In this document: positions 1-11,620 of the stretch, piece after piece | Layout: every line of letters begins with the position of its first letter | How positions within the stretch are numbered: the stretch's first letter is position 1 | Assembly: GCA_020205615.1 (NCBI GenBank) | Contig: CM035171.1 | Coordinates: 124,748,161 to 124,812,160, forward strand | Reading direction: 5' to 3' | Length of the DNA: 64,000 nucleotides | Origin: Panax quinquefolius | Taxonomy: Eukaryota > Streptophyta > Magnoliopsida > Apiales > Araliaceae | Notes under the pieces: generated by a model | What the model was told of the DNA's origin: nothing | Seen by the model: only the letters and a program-made list of their open reading frames with translations | The model's database searches: none | Translations under genes and position numbers: made by a program

Positions 1-667
1 TATTTTATAAAAATGGTGAGGACTACTAAACAACTCTCTCTAGAACCATCATTCCATACCCCGACTCGTACTCGCTACATTCTCGCCTCCTGAGAAGAAA
101 AATGGAACAAAAAGGAAAAGGGTGAGCTCAACTAGCCCAGTAAAAAATATTATGACAAAAATAATATACAACAAATTATCGTTAGTCTTCAACAGGGAAA
201 AATCTAATAGAATACAATAGACAACAAGTTTTAAATCAGTATTCGCAGTGGAAATAATAATTCATTAGAAGAGTTAAGTAGAGAATGCAAACTACTATCT
301 TCTATGTATGAATTTAAAAGTTCATCGTCGATATTTTATCCCTGTAACATCAATCAATATATATTTGGAATCAAATATTCATCTTTGCACTACAGGCCAA
401 AGATATTCATCAGTTGGTCATGTTCATCTAAACACCTGTTCATCTTTGCACTACTACCAAAGATATTCTTCGTAAATCATTCATCTTTACACTACTAAAG
501 CCAAAGATATTCAATAATATCATCATTTAAGACCGAGGATGATGAAAATATTTTTAAAGAAACGAATCCAAAGGAAACAAAATGACAAGGATTAAGGATT
601 AAGGATTCGTACTTTGTTTTATCCATGTCCAAAAATACCTCAAAAATAATCACAGTGGTGTAAAATT
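1..667 (-). repeat. Family A LTR fragment (left edge, copy a)
   Basis: This stretch aligns by eye with the middle of the complete LTR at 1519-4251: the stretch beginning at 1 matches the one near 1690, and the hairpin units near 380-520 match those near 2050-2250. It stops abruptly near 667 inside the LTR and joins gag sequence, so the U3 side is missing. The U5 side lies left of the window. In sense (right to left) it is what remains of the 3' LTR of the element whose gag is at 668-1518. Confidence 0.8.
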
Positions 668-1518
668 GTCGTATGCCGGGTTTCAAACCTCTCAGAAACA
701 TCCGCGTCATACGTTCCTCATTCTCCACCAAATGAAGTGCAAACCTGGATAACTCTGCAAACTTTGCCTCGTCATTGAGACACCGTCATGTTATTTTGTT
801 CTAATCGATGAACTCCACTTCCTTCATATATTTAACACTTTCAAGAAAGTATTTGTCATTAAATAATTTCAAATGTCTCCCAAGACACGCTTTGAAAGCG
901 GTGGATGGATACGCTTCACGGACTCCCACCAAAGAGTCCGCCGCCACGGAACATAAAGGTGGCGAATGGAACCTTCTGTTTCTCCGTGCATCCCAAGACA
1001 TCGAATATCTTGGTAATTTGCTTGACCCATGTTTCCGCCATGATCGGATCCGGCTTTCCTTTAAATTCTGGTGGTCCCAACTCTTTGAATCGCTTGTTTG
1101 TGACAACCCGTGAATTGCTATCATTTCCTCCTCAGTATTTTGAACACGAGTCTCCTAAATCGATTTTGCATGAATCGCGCAAAAACTTCTAAACATCCCC
1201 TCGTTCATCATCTACTCGGTGGTGTTGTTCACGGGAGGAACATTGCCACTGTTTACGCGCTCCTCTCGTTTGGTGAGTACAAAGCGTCTCCACGGTCTCA
1301 TTTCCATTGTTAATATTCTCATTCGACATTCTCAAAATCATTCATAAAACAAGGGTTAATTAAGGAAATCAATATATCACATAATATCCTTATATACTGA
1401 CCAACTAAAAAAATAAGCTTAGGTAGGACACATTAGCGAAGGATTTACTCGTCTCTCCCCTCCTAGTTCTATTCCCCGATCTCCGCCAGAGATCATATCC
1501 CTAAGCTCTGATACCAAC
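668..1518 (-). pseudogene. Family A gag fragment with leader and primer site (A0)
   Basis: Read on the minus strand this is the first part of a Ty3-type gag preceded by its leader. Frames broken by small indels encode pieces typical of the Retrotrans_gag domain, such as FNDKYFLESVKYMKEVEFID near 801-890 and a WDHQNLKES segment near 1040-1075. The leader (about 1336-1503) carries the landmarks seen beside every intact family A primer site. Protease, reverse transcriptase and integrase are absent because gag is fused near 667 to the middle of an LTR. This looks like an old deletion by illegitimate recombination. It cannot be translated as one protein. Confidence 0.75.
1505..1516 (-). other. Primer binding site, initiator tRNA-Met type
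   Basis: The minus strand reads TGGTATCAGAGC, the standard plant primer site complementary to the 3' end of initiator tRNA-Met. It lies two bases from the LTR edge at 1519, so that LTR serves as the 5' LTR of the leftward gag fragment. Confidence 0.85.
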
Positions 1519-4251
1519 CGTGACGCCCCAAAATAGGTATACATCACCCATTACGAGTTGTCAATACATGGCATGTAAACAACTACAACTTTATTATTAC
1601 AACAAGAAAGCGTGAGTTTAAATACAAATATTATCTTCTGTACAATATCTACACTCAAATAAATCCTCATCACATTTATTGATACATTATTTTACAAAAA
1701 TAGTGAGGACTACTAAACAACTCTCTCTAGAACCTTCATTCCATACCCGACTGCAGTACTCGCTACATTCTCGCCTCCCCGAGAAAAATGGAACAAAAAG
1801 AAAAGGGTGAGCTCAACTAGCCGAAAAAGAATATTATGACTAAGATAATATACAACAAATTATCGTTAGTCTTCAACAGGAAAAATCTAATAGAATACAA
1901 TAGACAACAAATTTTAAATCAATATTCGCAATGAAATAATAATTCATTAGAAGAGTTAAGTAGAGAATGCAAACTACTATCTTCTATATATGAATTTAAA
2001 AGTTCATCGTCATCTTTTAGCCCCGTAACATCAATCAATATACATCCGAATCAAATATTCATCTTTGCACTCTGCCAAAGATATTCATCATTGGGTCATG
2101 TTCATCTAAACACTGTTCATCTTGCACCACGGCCAAAGATATTAATCATCTAATATATTCATCTCAACACTGCTCATCTGCACTCCGGGCCAAAGATATT
2201 CATCAAGAAAATCAACCATCTTTGCACTACAGGCCAAAGATTTCAGTAATATCATCATTTAGGAAAGAAAAAGAATCATAGTGGAGTAAAATTCAGTGAA
2301 ACAAAAGATGATCAAAAATACCTCATAAATAATCATAGTGGAGTAAAATTCAAGAATGATCAAAACATGGATACAATCAAAGCTAGTATCCAGAATAGAT
2401 ATTTTGGACAAAAAGAAGAAAATTTTATTTTTCGGTGAATAGTGTCGTATACGTGAATAGTGTCGTATACGTGAATAGTAACTCCGACACTAAAAGATAA
2501 AAATTTCACAAAAAAGATCATCATGTTTCGTGAATAGTACTCGTGAATAGTAACTCGTGAATAGTAACTCATGAATAGTAACTCGTGGATAGTAACTCCG
2601 TCATGAAAAAGTTCTAAATTTGATAAAAATTTCCAACCAATATTTCGGCATAATGATATTGAAGAAATAATATCATTTTCGAATAAAATAACATCCCCTT
2701 ACCTCGAAAAACAAGATTTCTAGTAAAACACAGGATATAAAGGCTATGACTTTAACTTGCAATGTAGTATAGCAATACTCAAAGTATACTCAAAATACTC
2801 ACAAGAATACGCTCGATAATATAGAGAGAGAAAACTTCAGTTTCTGGTGTGATTTTCAATTCTAACCTAAGCACCCTATTTGTAGGAAAATGCTTAGAAC
2901 ACCAAAGTAGAAAATTTAATATAATAATAATATATATATATATATTAATTTGTCTACGCCCACTTAGAATCATCTAAATTCAGCAACTTAGCATGTGTTA
3001 AAGATGCCCACCAAACACAAAAAACGTTTTTCTTATTTAAATTATTTTAAACTTCCAAAAATCAATTATTTCGGAGCTTCGGAACTTCAATAATTCATAA
3101 TAAATAGCCCTTTTATCAGAAAATTTGAATCTCCCGAATTTTTATAGGAAATTCAATTTCTACAACTTTGCGTAAGAAAGTTTTTCCAAATTCCAAAGTA
3201 AATTGACAAGAAATCCACAAACGGACGATTTTACAAGCTATAATCAAATTTCAGTCAAGAAATGGGTCTACCGACATACAAAATCTGTTTTTAATATTTA
3301 TTGCAACAAAAATACTCTTCATCCTTATATACTCATATATCCCACATTTATTATAAAATATCATAGTTAATATATTATTAAAATAATATATTTAAATGAA
3401 TTATTTTATCAGAAAAAGATAAAATATTAATTTTTAACAATTGTCACTTTAAAAATTTCTCCATCTATATTCACATAAAATTAATATTTTCCTCATCATA
3501 TAAATCAATAATTAATTATTCACAAATAATATTACTGAGAATTACAAGATCGGCAACCAGCCGATTCCTGTGAAAGAGGGCTTTCCAATAAGGATCTCTC
3601 TTACTTGGCGTGCAATTAGGTGACCAAACCTCTCCTTGATGTAACTTTCTAGACATTGCCAATAATGTTATCCAATAATATTATTCAGATAATATGAATT
3701 ATTGCTCCGATAATGAAAAATACCGTAATGACAATTTATTGAAACAACAAAGAATATAAAATATCAATGCAAAGAATTATTGAATCAATAAAATAAAATA
3801 TTGAATAGTAATTACTCTAACAATTATTGAGTAAAGTGCCTTCTTACGTAAGAATCAATAATTGGTGCAATCCGTAAATGCTTCTTCGTTCAACAACGCG
3901 TATTAGTGTGTTTTAACCAAGGGTATTCCAACAAAGATAATTCAGGTAATAACTACGCCGTTATTTATAAACAACTTATATTTGTCATTTTCTTCATCCA
4001 ATCGCTTTTTCGTTATGGGGCCCACAAAAGATCTGCTACTGTCGTATTTAATATTCCCGACAAAGCATTTAATATTCCACGACCAAACGAATATTCCCAA
4101 ACAATAATGAATATTTTATAACCACTTGCTTATTCAAAATATTTGTGTATTTTACCCATAACTATCCACATTAATCAAATCAACCCTTACTATTTCAAAA
4201 TAATAAATAGAGGAAAATAAATTTCATTTATTAATAATTTGGGGTCTTACA
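1519..4251 (-). repeat. Complete family A LTR (copy b), 3' LTR of A1, chimeric
   Basis: The LTR begins on the plus strand at the motif equivalent to TGTGACGCCCC (first base changed to C) and ends at GGGGTCTTACA, the reverse complement of a canonical TGTAAGACCCC start. It is about 2.73 kb. The right part (U3, near 4150-4251) matches the LTR ending at 40364 almost base for base, but the first 200 or so bases (TATACATCACCC) match the other LTR subtype seen at 21068. The primer site abuts its left edge and a polypurine tract and pol end abut its right edge, so two elements share one recombinant LTR. It holds small hairpin units (2050-2250) and 14-bp repeats (2432-2600). Confidence 0.88.
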
Positions 4252-4262
4252 ACCTCCCCTCC

Positions 4263-4601
4263 TTATGAAATTTCGTCCTCGAAATTGACGTACGTACCTG
4301 GTGTTTCGAAAAGATGAGAATACCTCGCTTTCATTTCCGTTTCCAACTCCCAGGTCATTTCTTCAATAGCATGGTTTCTCCATAAAACTTTAACTTGTGG
4401 TATAACCTCGGTACATAGGACTTGTTCTTTCCTATCCAAGATCTTGACAGGTACCTCCTCGTATGTTAAGTCTTCGGCTATCTCGTTCGGTTCTAACTCA
4501 ATGACGTGGTTCGGGTCGTCCACATATTTACGTAACATCGATACGTGAAAAACGTTATGAACACGCGTCATACTTGGCGGTAAAACGAGTCTATAGGCCA
4601 C
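4263..4601 (-). pseudogene. Integrase C-terminal / chromodomain-like fragment of A1
   Basis: This open stretch of 112 codons is the best preserved piece of family A pol. It contains VFHVSMLRKYVDDPNHVIEL followed by a YEEVPVKILDRKEQVL segment and VLWRNHAIEEMTWELE, the signature of the C-terminal part of plant Ty3-type integrases of the Tekay/Del group, where a chromodomain-like fold is expected. The frame ends at a stop codon just before the polypurine tract and the LTR at 4251. The upstream integrase zinc finger and DDE core are not present. It is a remnant and not a stand-alone gene. Confidence 0.8.
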
Positions 4602-5299
4602 AGTTCCTATTCAATCGAGAATTTCAAATGGATTAATAAATCGAAGGTTTGAGCTTTCCTCACCTCACCGATTCTCGCTTTTGAAATAACAACTTCGCAC
4701 CTCCTTCTTCAAATTCATCACTCCGGTGTGTAGCTTGAGCGACTTTAACTTTATCGATTAAAGTCGATTATACTCGTATATCATCACGTGGGTACCTAGA
4801 GTTTTCATCTCCATCTCTATTATTTGTAAATTATACTGAAATGAGTCTTTGACAATATCGTACTCGACTTGTATATGATCTTCTACTCAACACGTCACTA
4901 CCACGTTCGCTTTTCCGAGGATGGCGTATGGTCGCGCATGTGCAAAAATGAGTCTCTCTTGAGTTCTTTCAAGCTCTTCCCACATTCCTTATTCCATTCA
5001 ATTTTGTATCTCTACGAGTCGATTGCGTTAATGGAATAGCGATTCGAGAATATCCTTCAACGAATCTCGATAATAACCAACTAAGCCTAGAAAGCTACGT
5101 ATTTGATTCCGACTTAGGTTGTTCTCAATCGTGACTCATATCCCAACCTTGGATAAGACGTTACAATGACACCTATCGATTTACTATCGTGACGAATATG
5201 GTGTCCCCTACGGAGAATCGGCGCAGTACATTCCACAAAGGAAGTCACCGGATAAAGGCTCGGTACCAAATTCTATAGTTGAATTTTTAACTCCTGAAG

Positions 5300-5680
5300 T
5301 TCAATAGGATCCATTCGATATGAGATTTTAGAAATGAGTTTTGTACCGGGTTCAAAGTCGATACAAAATTTAATATCAGGCTTTGAGAGTAAGCCAAGAA
5401 ATTCTTCAGGAAATACGTCAGGAAAAATTAATAACAACAGGAATATTATTCAAATCTGACGTGTCTTTATTCAAATCCATAACATGGACTAAGAAAACTT
5501 GACATCCGTAATAAACGAATGACTTCATGGCTTGATATGAAAATGTTTGACTACAATGGTTTGATTGCTTGAATTCGAATAACAGGTTGCTTAGGAATAT
5601 GAAAACTAACAACCTTACGAAAGTAATCAATTTCGACATGATGAGTAGTTAACCTTAAAATCACATCAAAAGCAAATATC
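5300..5680 (-). pseudogene. Protease tail and reverse-transcriptase N-terminus of A1
   Basis: On the minus strand, broken frames encode an aspartic-protease-like segment whose residues resemble the end of a retropepsin domain, then a linker (SYQAMKSFVYYGCQVFLVHV) and the conserved start of Ty3 reverse transcriptase with an IDFEPGT-like motif and YRMDPIEL. Near-identical text occurs at 19720-20250, 58790-59240 and 63360-63720, always followed by the same shortened reverse-transcriptase region. No catalytic YxDD motif follows. Confidence 0.65.
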
Positions 5681-5997
5681 TTTATAGAAATAAGGTTAAC
5701 AGGTAATGTGATAGTGCCAACCTAAATCAAGCAAGATTTCTAAACAATCGGATGTAATGAAAGTTTCTCCTAACGGATTCTCTATAAATAGGTCAAAGTC
5801 TAATTTCTCTGTAGTCAAGTTTCAAGCGTTGGCGCAAAAGCAAGAGAGATAAAAGAATGGGTAGAATCCCAGATATCTAGTAAGGTATAAACTTTGCAAG
5901 AATTTATAATTAACTAACCCGTGCTAACCGTTCGGGTTCCTCGCATTTTGATGAGGCCACGACAAACGCTCTTCCGAGAACAATTGACTTTGATTTT

Positions 5998-6189
5998 TTA
6001 CGGGACATCCTTTTGAGTCACCATTCTCATTGGACTAGGTTTCGATATCGCATAATCTCGAGCGATAGGTCCTTCTTTTCCATAATTATAGCATACCTTA
6101 AATTGTTGTGGGCGGATTTGGGTGATATGTCCCTCTTTCCGCAAGATTTGTATCATACGACCGGTGGTCTTTCTCCTCCTTGGAACCAA
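5998..6189 (-). pseudogene. Gag zinc-knuckle fragment of A1
   Basis: The minus strand encodes a degenerate CCHC knuckle (CYNYGKEGPIARDY): the second cysteine is tyrosine, the histidine is proline and the last cysteine is tyrosine. The matching region of A5 (58375-58500) shows two knuckles in tandem, as expected for gag of this group. The domain normally binds retroelement RNA during packaging; this copy has lost the zinc ligands. Confidence 0.65.
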
Positions 6190-6664
6190 TTACATTTGGC
6201 GTCGACGTCTTTGGTCGTTGTTGAATCTCCTCTTTTAAAATCTCCTCCCGACTCGCTTCTTCTATTTTCATGGCCACGATTACACCACACGAGTGGTTAC
6301 CGCCTTTGTCCAGTATTCTTCTTTCTCCATTTGGTTATCGTTATTCGATGATCGCTATCTTGAGTATGATCCTGGTTATGGTCCCTCGGTTAAGCGTACT
6401 CGTTATCTCGCTTCTAACAACCAATGAGCCTCATTGACAACATCTGAATAGAGAGAAAATTTATGAGAAATGAGATATCTTGACGTATATCGGGTTTGAA
6501 ACCTCTCGTAAACATCCGTCATACACGTTCCTCATTCTCCACCAAATGAGGTCTAAACACGGATAACTCCATGAACTTAGCCTCGTATTGGGACACCGTC
6601 GTTGTTATTCTGCTCCAGTCTAATAAACTCCACTTCCTTCATATGACGAATAATTTCAGGGAAG

Positions 6665-6669
6665 TACTT
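6665..6669. repeat. Target-site duplication of B1 (left copy)
   Basis: TACTT here and again at 15707-15711 flank B1 exactly. The uninterrupted gag of other copies reads GTACTTGTCATTG at this point, confirming a clean five-base duplication. Confidence 0.93.
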
Positions 6670-8533
6670 TGTTAGGTTTGTAATATTCAAGAACGCAATC
6701 AAATTGCATAAATAAGCAGAAACGTGTAAAAATCAGAGTTTAAAAATTTTACAAACCATATACCCGGATCACCCTTTATGCACAATTATTAATTAAACGA
6801 AAAAGATGAATAAAAAACACACCTTGAAGATCCAAAGCTTCCTCGTGTACAAGTTCACCTCCAATCCTTTTCGCGTTCAACTTGAATCCACCGGGTTTGG
6901 TTCCTTCCTTTGATCAACATTAGCCACCCAAGTGTTAGGCCTCTAGAGGTGATCCACCAAGGAAGAAGAAGGATTCAAGAAGATGGGTGGTTGGCTAAAC
7001 CCTAGTTTTTCTATCTCTATAGAAAAGAAGCGTACTCTCCCAACTATTGGAAATTATAACGTAGTCTTGATATCTAATATAAGACTCCTCTTATAAAGAT
7101 ATCAAGTAACCCTATTAAAATAAGGTATTATTTAATTAAACCCTTTTAATTAAAGGAGCTCCCTAATCTTATTAGGGATAATTAATTAAACTCCTTTAAC
7201 TAATTTTCCTTCCTAATCCAATTAGGAATAAATGAGAGTACTTATATTAAATTAATTCCTAAACTCTTTTAGAAATTAAAATAATAATAATAATTGTAAT
7301 AATATTAATAAGACTCCTCTTATTAATTTATATTTAATATTTCTAAAATATTAAATAATAAATATTAAGCTATTTAATTTATTCTATCACCATAGATTAA
7401 ATTAAATATACACATAATATATTATTACGATTATCCCATTAACTTCTTAAATAATTATTCTTCCTTTTATGGTGTGACCCTTTAGGCTCTCCATATTAAA
7501 CCTAGGTTGTGAATAAATCAATTAGAACAATTCTAATCTTATTTAAATAAATAAATTAAACAATTAATTTATTTAAATAAATAATATTTATTCTACAATA
7601 GGGATAAGCCTCCCCAATGATCAACGACTTTCCGGATAATATAGATTTCAACATTAATCATAAAAGAACCTTTGAGTAAATAGTTATCGGACAATTCAAT
7701 CCTTCCACCATACAATGTCCCAATTAAATATAAGACATGGAATTCTTGTCAAGTCTTATTTTATTTAATTATATGTATTTCGATTCTTAAACGCTGACTC
7801 CAAATAATGCAAACTAGAAACTCCTTTCTAATTTCATCTGCCTTGCCAAGGACTCATTTGGGTTGTCATTTATCGAATCACATAGGACATTTCTCTTCTT
7901 TTAATAGAAGTGGTAGATTCTTTATTGATCATACATTATCTCCATATACAACTTATTATACCCAAGCATACCTTTGATATACCCTAAGGGTCTTAAGGAA
8001 TAAGTTAAAGTATAACTCATCATACACAAGATACTATGATGATCTCAAGTCCAAGGATCACTTGTACTACTATCACTACAGAATTCTATTGACAGCAAGT
8101 AAAACTCCATTAGGTATTCCTTAGCGAGCCACGCCCAAATTGAACTTATTCTCTAATAAGCACCTACATACTTGCTTTTAGTGTCTCCACACAAATGATC
8201 ATGAGATCAATCATCCTCATCCAATGAAGCAAAGAACGTATGTACTCAATCTATCCAGGATTCACTAATCCCTAATTTAGTAATCCAATGATTGGGAACT
8301 TTTTTAGTTTTAAGCTTTCTAAGAATTTAGATCTCATTAGAATGATCATCATCATTATTCTAAAAGCATTGCTTAAAACTATGGGTTTATCACATATTAT
8401 AAAACAAAGATCATGTAGATAATTAAAAGCCTTTAATAAATTCATACTTTTTATTAATAAATAAATAAGATTGTTACAAAGCATATGCTTTATCATCAAA
8501 CATGATTGGCTTGTGTGCAGCATACTACTTTCA
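6670..8533 (-). repeat. 3' LTR of copia B1
   Basis: About 1.86 kb, beginning TGTTAGGTTTG and ending CTACTTTCA on the plus strand (sense TGAAAG to CTAACA). It matches 13869-15706 with scattered substitutions and indels. On its internal side the sense strand reads GTGGGAGAT, a typical copia polypurine tract, which fixes this as the 3' LTR. The interior is AT-rich with many short blocks of AAATAAA/TTTATTT type. Confidence 0.92.
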
Positions 8534-9290
8534 ATCTCCCACTTGCACTAAAGCCAATCGTCATGGTATCTCATACTCTTCTTCTCTAAGTGGCGATTAT
8601 CCCGTTGTTGGATAAGCTTTAGTTAATGGATATGTAATGTTGTTCATGAGAGTCCACTATCTCTATAGTGATTTCCCATCTTTCAATGATTCTAATAATC
8701 AAATGAAAGTGCCACAACACATGTTTAGATCCAAGATGAGACTAGGAACTATTCCTAGTTACGTATTGAACTTTTAATCCAAACAATCAACTTACGACTT
8801 CATTTATAGCTATATACTTTGTCTTTATCACTAAACCGGCCCAACTCTTTCTTTGTTTGGAACCTTTCAATTCATCGCACCACTGCTCAAGGTAACACTT
8901 TACCTTAAAGTGGATTTTACGTCGTCTTAGTGCGTCGAAAAACTTGAGTGCATTAAGCGCTCTAGTTTTAATTCGGACCCACCATATATGATCACATCCT
9001 TAGTGCTGGTTAAGAACTTTAAGATGTTTTTCACTGACTCACTGTGAACTTCTCCAGAATATGACTGATCAACATCAGGTCTCGTATATTTCATTGCATA
9101 CATGATAGTTACTCATGTGATCTCTCTTTTGGAGTCTTTGGGGACTATTAAGAGAGATACACTCCATAGCTCATCAACATGAGACAACTCTTGGAGTTTG
9201 CCATGTTAAACAACTTTAGCATCAAATGAATATACGTTCCTTGGGTTAAGTCGAGCATCTTTTTAATTCTATCTATATAGATTTGTATCC
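8534..9290 (-). pseudogene. Copia RNase H domain remnant of B1
   Basis: In sense this follows the reverse transcriptase and ends just before the polypurine tract, the position of RNase H in copia elements. Broken frames give recognisable pieces: a segment like the copia TRPDV stretch near 9050-9120, a VKNILKFL-like stretch with a KDVIIYGGSELK-like run near 8960-9010, and a final YHDDWL-like end near 8560. Stops and frameshifts occur throughout. Identification rests on order and on these motif remnants. Confidence 0.6.
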
Positions 9291-9720
9291 CCAATTAAGA
9301 TACTCTTCCCAAATCATTCATGGAAGAATGTTTAGAAAACTTTATATTTACTGATTGTAGCATTAGTATGTTATTCCTCATCCGTAGTATATCAACATAT
9401 AATACTAGAAATTTAACGACGCTCCCACTGACCCTTTTGCACACATTAGGTTCATTCTTGTTTTTGATAAAATCAAACTCTTTTGATTGTCTCATCAAAA
9501 CGAATGTTCCATATTTGAGAAGCTTGCTTCAATCCATTTCTCTGAGTGTCTACAACTCTTACCTCATCGTATGTAACTGGATCATCATCTTCTATGATGT
9601 GTACCTCATCATCATCATCCATGATGAATCCATACCTCCTAGGTATCTTTGGTACTATTCTAGATTTATGATTCGGTTGTGGTACAATAGGTTTATCTAC
9701 AGGTTCCTCTTATTTGACTT
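9291..9720 (-). pseudogene. Copia reverse transcriptase remnant of B1, catalytic motif damaged
   Basis: An open stretch at 9295-9498 on the minus strand encodes KEFDFIKNKNEPNVCKRVSG then FLVLYVDILRMRNN, the region around the copia catalytic YVDD box. Here one aspartate codon is missing (YVD-I in place of YVDDI, around 9388-9402), consistent with a three-base deletion. Upstream sequence near 9540-9720 resembles the linker after integrase, joined directly to a GLKQAS-like stretch, so most of the palm and fingers are deleted. The enzyme could not be active. Confidence 0.75.
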
Positions 9721-9729
9721 ATAGTGTTT

Positions 9730-10180
9730 TGTGGTTCTTGAACTCTTCAAGATCTATTATCCTCCCACTAGCCCCTTCAATGATAAACACCTTTATCTTA
9801 GAAGGTAGTGTGTTTTGCAACAAACACCTTTTGCTAATTAGGATTATAGAACATATACCCTAAACTTACTTTAGGATGTCCCATAAATCTACACTTGTCA
9901 AATCTTGTCCCAAGCTTATCCTTTGAAACCTTTTCACATAAGTTGGACAACCCCTTATCTTAACATACTTAAGATTAGGAATCCTCCCTATCCACAACTT
10001 TTATGGAGTTTTAAATAGATTTTGAGGTTACCTTTTTGTAGATATCGCGACCATTTCTAGGACATGACCAGAGGATCTTTGAAATGTCGGTAAAATCATT
10101 ATGGACCGCACTATGCCCAACAAGGTACGATTTTTCCATTCAAATACATCAATCAATTATTGCGTATCAAGATGCGTTCA
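9730..10180 (-). pseudogene. Copia integrase C-terminal part of B1
   Basis: Minus-strand frames contain a RTLL-MVRSMM-like stretch, a KTP-KLW-GR-PNLKY-like stretch and a following GCPTYVKR segment, which match the order found in the C-terminal half of copia integrases. The frame is interrupted by several stops and small indels. The N-terminal zinc-binding part is represented only by poor sequence at 10180-10340. Confidence 0.6.
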
Positions 10181-10338
10181 TTATGAGAAAACCATTTAAG
10201 ATGATCTAGAAACTTATTTCACAAGTATTTATTCCTTGATCTAATCAAAGAATCTTAATACATTGTCAATTTGTTTCACTTTCAATTCTTTGAACCTTTC
10301 AAATAATTTATACTTGTATTTCAAACAAATACACACAT

Positions 10339-10521
10339 TCAACTCTTTGAATGATCATCTCCTTTTCTTATACTAATTTGTTCAATATGCAAAATTATTT
10401 TCATGTAAGTCAGTATACAAAATTTATTAAGTAATATTCCGATTCTATACAAAACATTATTATTATAAATAGAACAACAATTGTTCTTAATTATAATACC
10501 AAAGATTTCATTGTCCAACAA
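10339..10521 (-). pseudogene. Copia pre-integrase segment of B1
   Basis: An open stretch encodes NEIFGIIIKNNCCSIYNNNV followed by LYRIG, resembling the region between protease and integrase in plant copia polyproteins (GAG_pre-integrase). It lies between the protease-like piece near 10740 and the integrase remnant, as expected. Confidence 0.6.
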
Positions 10522-10739
10522 TAAAATGGAAATAATATTTTTAACAAGAAGCTGGAATACAATAACAACTTATCGACTTAATAGATTTGCTCGTAGGCAT
10601 TGCTAAACTATAAGTTTCTATGGCTAATATGGCAACCTTTGCTACATTTCCCACACATAGGATTACTTATATTTGTTTAGCTTTCTACTGCTTGGTCCCT
10701 TCATAAATCTATATTTATGATAACCAAAGTCGGTATCCA

Positions 10740-11620
10740 ATACCCAAGTAGAACCTTGACTTAAAGAAAATTTATTTCAATCATGAACAAAAAGCGTATT
10801 ATAATAGAAACTTCACTAAGCTTGCTTTGGTTAGCCAACGCAAAGTGCTTCTCGCAGATTTCTTTCCGGTGTCCATACTTATTGCGGTGGAAGCAAACTC
10901 CTTTCTATATCCGTGTCGCTTTTGTTCTTATTATCCTTTGTTTTTGCCTTTCTATATACCTTCTTTGAATCGTTCTTCTTTTCGGAAGATCTTTTGGCCC
11001 TACGAGTAAGACATGGTCTTTCTTGGTTGGAAAGTGACTCTCAATATTTTCAATATATGTTAAGCAAATCGGTGAGGTGATATCTAGCTTGTTCATATGA
11101 AAATTCACAACAATTGTGAAAGGAGTCAGGGAGTGAGTGCAAGATCAAATCTTGGCTCAACTCTCCATCCATGACAAAACTCGTTGTCTAATTGATCAAT
11201 CAAATTGATAATGTTAAGGACTTTTATCTGCATCTTAGTAGTGTCATCTGGTCATTCTAGATCGGAAGAGCTCCTTAGATATCTCGATATCTATCGGTCC
11301 TACTTTCCTCACCATCAACTACTTGATGTGCGGGAATATAGTAGGAGCATCCATAGTTTCATCGCCGATTTGAAGCTCGCTCGTTCGTGGATGCGAGCAT
11401 GATGCATCGAGCTAATTGTGCATCATCTTGCCACTTTCTAAAAGTAGCAATCTCTTCCTCGAGGCATTATGCGCAACCATTGCGAGGATAGGCGTATTAA
11501 AGACATAAGATAGCTTTTTTCATTATGAGAACTATTCTCAAATTCCTTAACCAATCCAGTGTAATTTGGTTCGATTAATTTAGCATCTAATATGCTTGTG
11601 ATGATAGTAATTTTAGACAT
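10740..11620 (-). pseudogene. Copia gag and protease start of B1
   Basis: A start codon at 11618-11620 on the minus strand opens a frame with ILDAKLIEPNYTGLVKEF, recognisable as the N-terminal part of plant copia gag. After many breaks, a zinc-knuckle-like CFHRNKYGHRKEIC sequence lies near 10850-10910 (the second cysteine is arginine), followed near 10745 by a VLDTDFGYH segment standing where the protease DTG/DSG site should be. The order gag, knuckle, protease is normal for copia, but frameshifts separate the parts. Confidence 0.65.

Larger units (their letters stand above)
4252..6669 (-). pseudogene. A1 internal region, pol end through gag (degenerate)
   Basis: Right to left this is the sense order gag, zinc knuckle, protease, reverse-transcriptase remnant, RNase H remnant, integrase C terminus, polypurine tract. 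It is only 2.4 kb for a region that is normally above 4 kb. The reverse-transcriptase core with its catalytic aspartates is missing between roughly 5215 and 5300, the RNase H core is missing between about 4920 and 4970, and the integrase zinc and catalytic parts are missing before 4700. The same junctions recur in the copies at 18704-21067, 57208-60303 and 53709-54464 plus 63055-64000. At 6669 the gag is interrupted by the copia element B1. Confidence 0.8.

Noticed and set aside
380..520. Regular repeats resembling a CRISPR array
   Set aside because: The units are diverged hairpins inside a plant LTR, the spacer-like parts are also repeats of each other, and there are no cas genes.
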